A DNA stretch of 9,184 bases from Flavisolibacter sp. (lineage in GTDB: Bacteria > Bacteroidota > Bacteroidia > Chitinophagales > Chitinophagaceae), in contig JAICTW010000053.1 of assembly GCA_025936195.1 (NCBI GenBank), forward strand, positions 1 through 9,184, read 5' to 3'. A program made the position numbers and the translations under genes. This document shows positions 6,470-9,184 of the stretch, in pieces. Position 1 is the stretch's first letter; every line of letters begins with the position of its first letter. Below the pieces are notes generated by a model that was not told where the DNA came from, ran no database searches, and worked only from the letters and a program-made list of their open reading frames with translations.

Positions 6470-6486
6470 CCCATTAGACTCTACCA

Positions 6487-9184
6487 TTACTGAATCATGA
6501 GTTTTTGATAATTGATTCCCTCAGGCGTTTCTATTTTAATGATATAAACTCCTTTATGCATCGAAGCAAGCCCGCTCATAACAATTGCATTGACTCCTTT
6601 TTTTAACTCTGCTCTTTGTTGCCTTACTTGTTTCCCATTTACATCAATCAATTCTAGGGTGATCAATTTATCATTCGCCGATGCAATGATTACCGTTGTT
6701 TTTTCGGAAGCCGGATTAGGCATCAACTGTATTGAATTCTCCATACTGCTTTTGAGAAGCACTACCGTGCTGTAATGAGACGACCCATCCTTATCCGCCT
6801 GTTTAATGCGATAACATATTTTTGATTCTAAAGTTTCCTTATCAAAAAACTGGTACTGCTTTGTGGCGGCATTACCGTTTTTATATTCTACTCTTCCTGC
6901 GGTTTCAAAATGAATACAATCCTTACTTTTCTCCACAATGTAATAAGCTACATCTTGCTCATTGGTTACGATCCAATCAACGTTTACTCCATTCATTGCT
7001 TTATTTGCTGAAACAGTTAAAAAATGAACTGGCAAAGTGCTGTTTACTGCTACGCTGGACGAAACAGGAAGGGAGCTGCAAACAGTTAAACCGCTTAAGC
7101 TGGTGGCTTTTACTACAGCAGTGTAAGAACCTGAAGAATTAAACGGAATTGTAGTGATGGATAAATTTCCACTAGCAGTTGCCCACACTCCCGTAGCTAA
7201 AGACTGCCCGGTAGATGCATCAGCAATTCCATAAAAATTTCCGGCAACAGCATTGCTGATGGTGTAGGTCACCGATTGATTTTGGGTAATGGTACTGGTG
7301 GCAGGACTGATAACCGGAGCAGTTGGAGGCGACGCACAACCAACAACAACGGAAGCAGGGCAAAGAAGTTCCTGTTTCGCGGATTCCTGAACACCTATGG
7401 TTAAGATGCCATTAGGATACAAAGCAGTTGAAGAAACAATGATGGTCCAATTGGTTGACGCTGTGGTAGTCGTTCCAATGTTTACTCCATCCATATAAAG
7501 ATTCACTACAGTTGAAGCAACAGCACCCGTCAATGTTCCGGATACTGACGTAGAACCTGCAGTTACCGGACCTGTAATATTTCCGCATCTACCGGAGGTT
7601 TGAACAACAGCATTTGTATTTGCGGAAGCACCACTTTCACTGCAAGACCCATTTTGTGCAGTGGCATAATAGATCGTTCCTGCTGCCGCATTGTAAGTAG
7701 CGGGAGCTGTTCCTGCATTGCCTGTACTCCAGGTACCATTGGCTTGTACAGTTGTTGTAGCCACTAAACTCCCTCCCGAAGTATAAACCTTGATTACAGC
7801 TCCCAATGGTTCTCCTGATATTCCGGTAATGGGTGATCCGGCTGTGATTTGGTTGTTATTATCTGCATTAGTAATGGGTACAGAAGTGAAGCAGGTTACC
7901 GTTCGTGTGGTTTTGGCGCTGATGCATTGACCTGTTGATTGTGCATAAACATCAACTACATCACCAGTATTCAAAGGAATGTTTGGAAAAGAATAATTAA
8001 CACCACTGGCAACAACGGAGGATTTAAGTTGTCCGTTTACAAACAACCGAACAGTAGCCCCGGAAACTGTAGTTCCTGATATCGTAGCATTACCTGAATA
8101 AAGATTGGCCTGAGTGATCACAGGAGTAACAGTAGAAGCGCCAAGGCCATTACAATAGTAATAATAGTCGGATTCGCATTTACCCGGCTCCTGAATGGTT
8201 ATGGCGTAACTTCCTGCAGGCACATCTGTAGCACCTCCGGTACAAGGGTCAGAGCTATTTACATTAACACCATCATAGTACCATCTTGTCCCGGAACGAT
8301 TTACCTTATAGCTCGTTGTAGTTTCATCGGCAAACAAAGTATATCCGCTTGGCGTTACTGTATAAATGCGCACTACCGCATTCGTAGGTGCGGTTCCATC
8401 AAATCCCCGAAGTGAACCACAGGTAAGTGTAATTGCTGAAACAGAAGACATGTTAGAAGGCTGGCAACCCAATGCAATAACGGAATTACTCACCAAACAC
8501 ATAGACTCACCTGCTGCCTGTGCTTTTGCAGTAATCACATCACCATTCGCAACAACAACACCATTCAATGTCCATGTGGAGCCGGAGCTAATATTACTAA
8601 GGGTTCCAACGGACACTCCATTCTTATACACTGTTATTGTTGCTGCATTGACAGCTCCTGACAGCGATGATTTTGTCCATGTTCCGGAAATGGTTACTGT
8701 TCCTGTTCCAATGGGACTATTCACTGTTGGAGCAGCAGTACACATGGCTCCAAAGCCGCTTGATAAGGTGCTTATTTTAACCGGTGGTTCAGTGTTAATG
8801 TAGGTTTCGTATTCACTGTTTGTATTTTTATACACATCATCGGACAAACCATAAATATCCGACTTGGGTCCGCCAATAGCAGCCTGCGGCGACATTACTG
8901 TCGTCGCTGAAAATCGAAGATCAGAACTGGTAGTAAGATTAAAAGGCACTACTGTGAGATCGGAAAAAGGAATATAAAAATCAATGAAGAAATCGGGATC
9001 GCCATTATCAAATGTTCCGGCAACCGATACCTGCGACATATCCTGCCAATTGGTGTATGATTTAATTAATGTTGCCGTACTTGAACCATCAACATTATAA
9101 ATCGCAATTCTGAAATTGGTTTCCAGCACCACTTCGATTTCAAATCCGGGATTACCATTTGTACCTGTTGTGGCAGCCTGATAA
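6487..9184 (-). CDS. Large T9SS type A sorted surface protein with Cys-marked Ig-like repeats, N-terminus cut off by window edge
   Basis: The frame is open from the right edge (first whole codon Tyr at 9183-9181) to TAA at 6489-6487, giving 898 visible residues. The GTG at 9132 is internal, because 17 in-frame residues precede it and no signal peptide is visible. Residues 1 to about 148 form a beta-rich domain (NPGFEIEVVLETNFRIAIYN, then DPDFFIDFYIPFSDL) that I recall from the front of other Bacteroidota secreted proteins. Residues about 148-616 hold roughly five Ig/FN3-like modules (VTISGTW; NATISGTTVSGATVRLFVNG; SVSGTLTG...VNLYMDG). Each ends in a (A/V/I)Q element followed by a Cys, and most by a second Cys 8-11 residues later. 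Residues about 618-715 are another Ig-like domain. A linker module follows (VHFLTVSANKAMNGVNVDW; YYIVEKSKDCIHFETAGRV), homologous to that in the 4264-5733 product. The T9SS sorting domain is about 819-898 (LMPNPASEKTTVII; GVYIIKIETPEGINYQKLMI). It is probably a cell-surface or secreted adhesin-like protein; ligand unknown. Confidence 0.9.
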   Translation of the reverse strand, partial: YQAATTGTNGNPGFEIEVVLETNFRIAIYNVDGSSTATLIKSYTNWQDMSQVSVAGTFDNGDPDFFIDFYIPFSDLTVVPFNLTTSSDLRFSATTVMSPQAAIGGPKSDIYGLSDDVYKNTNSEYETYINTEPPVKISTLSSGFGAMCTAAPTVNSPIGTGTVTISGTWTKSSLSGAVNAATITVYKNGVSVGTLSNISSGSTWTLNGVVVANGDVITAKAQAAGESMCLVSNSVIALGCQPSNMSSVSAITLTCGSLRGFDGTAPTNAVVRIYTVTPSGYTLFADETTTSYKVNRSGTRWYYDGVNVNSSDPCTGGATDVPAGSYAITIQEPGKCESDYYYYCNGLGASTVTPVITQANLYSGNATISGTTVSGATVRLFVNGQLKSSVVASGVNYSFPNIPLNTGDVVDVYAQSTGQCISAKTTRTVTCFTSVPITNADNNNQITAGSPITGISGEPLGAVIKVYTSGGSLVATTTVQANGTWSTGNAGTAPATYNAAAGTIYYATAQNGSCSESGASANTNAVVQTSGRCGNITGPVTAGSTSVSGTLTGAVASTVVNLYMDGVNIGTTTTASTNWTIIVSSTALYPNGILTIGVQESAKQELLCPASVVVGCASPPTAPVISPATSTITQNQSVTYTISNAVAGNFYGIADASTGQSLATGVWATASGNLSITTIPFNSSGSYTAVVKATSLSGLTVCSSLPVSSSVAVNSTLPVHFLTVSANKAMNGVNVDWIVTNEQDVAYYIVEKSKDCIHFETAGRVEYKNGNAATKQYQFFDKETLESKICYRIKQADKDGSSHYSTVVLLKSSMENSIQLMPNPASEKTTVIIASANDKLITLELIDVNGKQVRQQRAELKKGVNAIVMSGLASMHKGVYIIKIETPEGINYQKLMIQ

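Larger units (their letters stand above)
5734..6486. other. 753-base intergenic region without a supportable gene
   Basis: Between two minus-strand T9SS cargo genes, neither strand shows a coding frame worth calling. The 6441-6486 end holds the upstream gene's terminator and short 3' tail. The remainder contains several small repeats listed separately, an additional 8-bp inverted repeat (TGAAATTT 6347-6354 with AAATTTCA 6371-6378, 16-base loop) and a 5-bp hairpin (CCGTA 6390-6394 with TACGG 6404-6408). A promoter for the gene starting at 5733 must lie here, but I found no TTTG-N19-21-TANNTTTG match. The gene is therefore either driven by a weak or alternative-sigma promoter or has a long leader. 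It could also be decayed sequence. Confidence 0.7.

Noticed and set aside
8366..8803. 145-codon plus-strand open frame
   Set aside because: It is antisense to the Ig-like repeats. Thr/Ser/Ala-rich repeat genes often leave long open complementary frames, and there are no recognisable domains.
9130..9132. GTG at 9132 as the start of the large surface protein
   Set aside because: The frame continues upstream to the window edge with domain-like sequence (NPGFEIEV), and no signal peptide follows the GTG, as export would require. The true start is outside the window.

Overview
The window looks like chromosomal DNA of a member of the Bacteroidota, most likely a Chitinophagales/Chitinophagaceae-type soil or water bacterium. 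Three things point there. Two genes end in type IX secretion system (T9SS) type A sorting domains. There is a TonB-dependent receptor (TBDR) with an N-terminal CarboxypepD_reg-like domain. A promoter matches the Bacteroidota -33/-7 consensus (TTTG-N20-TACGTTTG), and the genes have no obvious Shine-Dalgarno sequences. The genus is an inference. All five complete or near-complete genes and one further partial gene are on the minus strand, so transcription runs from high to low coordinates.

Reading in the direction of transcription: (1) 9184-6487, the 3' part of a large secreted protein with an N-terminal beta-rich domain, about five cysteine-marked Ig-like modules and a T9SS tail, ending at a strong intrinsic terminator (6441-6469). 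(2) 6486-5734, a 753-base gene-free stretch with small inverted and direct repeats. (3) 5733-4264, a second T9SS cargo protein, in which a DnaJ-like CxxCxGxG zinc-finger cluster sits inside an otherwise ordinary Bacteroidota secreted-protein scaffold. It is followed by an intrinsic terminator (about 4201-4236). (4) 4198-4167, a near-ideal Bacteroidota promoter, driving a tight four-gene operon: TBDR (4149-1903), exported TPR-like protein (1885-1220), and two tandem paralogous multi-pass inner-membrane proteins (1213-638, and 636 running off the left edge). The gaps are 17, 6 and 1 bases.

The operon therefore joins an outer-membrane active transporter, an exported helical-repeat protein and a pair of inner-membrane proteins. 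A joint envelope role is plausible, but neither the substrate nor the mechanism can be read from the sequence. The two T9SS cargo genes share their last two modules (a 'LPV...' linker domain and the sorting tail) but differ at the front. Each is closed off by its own terminator, so they are separate transcription units from the TBDR operon. The two points most worth following up are the DnaJ-type zinc finger in an exported T9SS cargo and the TBDR/TPR/membrane-pair operon. No tRNA, rRNA, CRISPR array or insertion sequence was seen.
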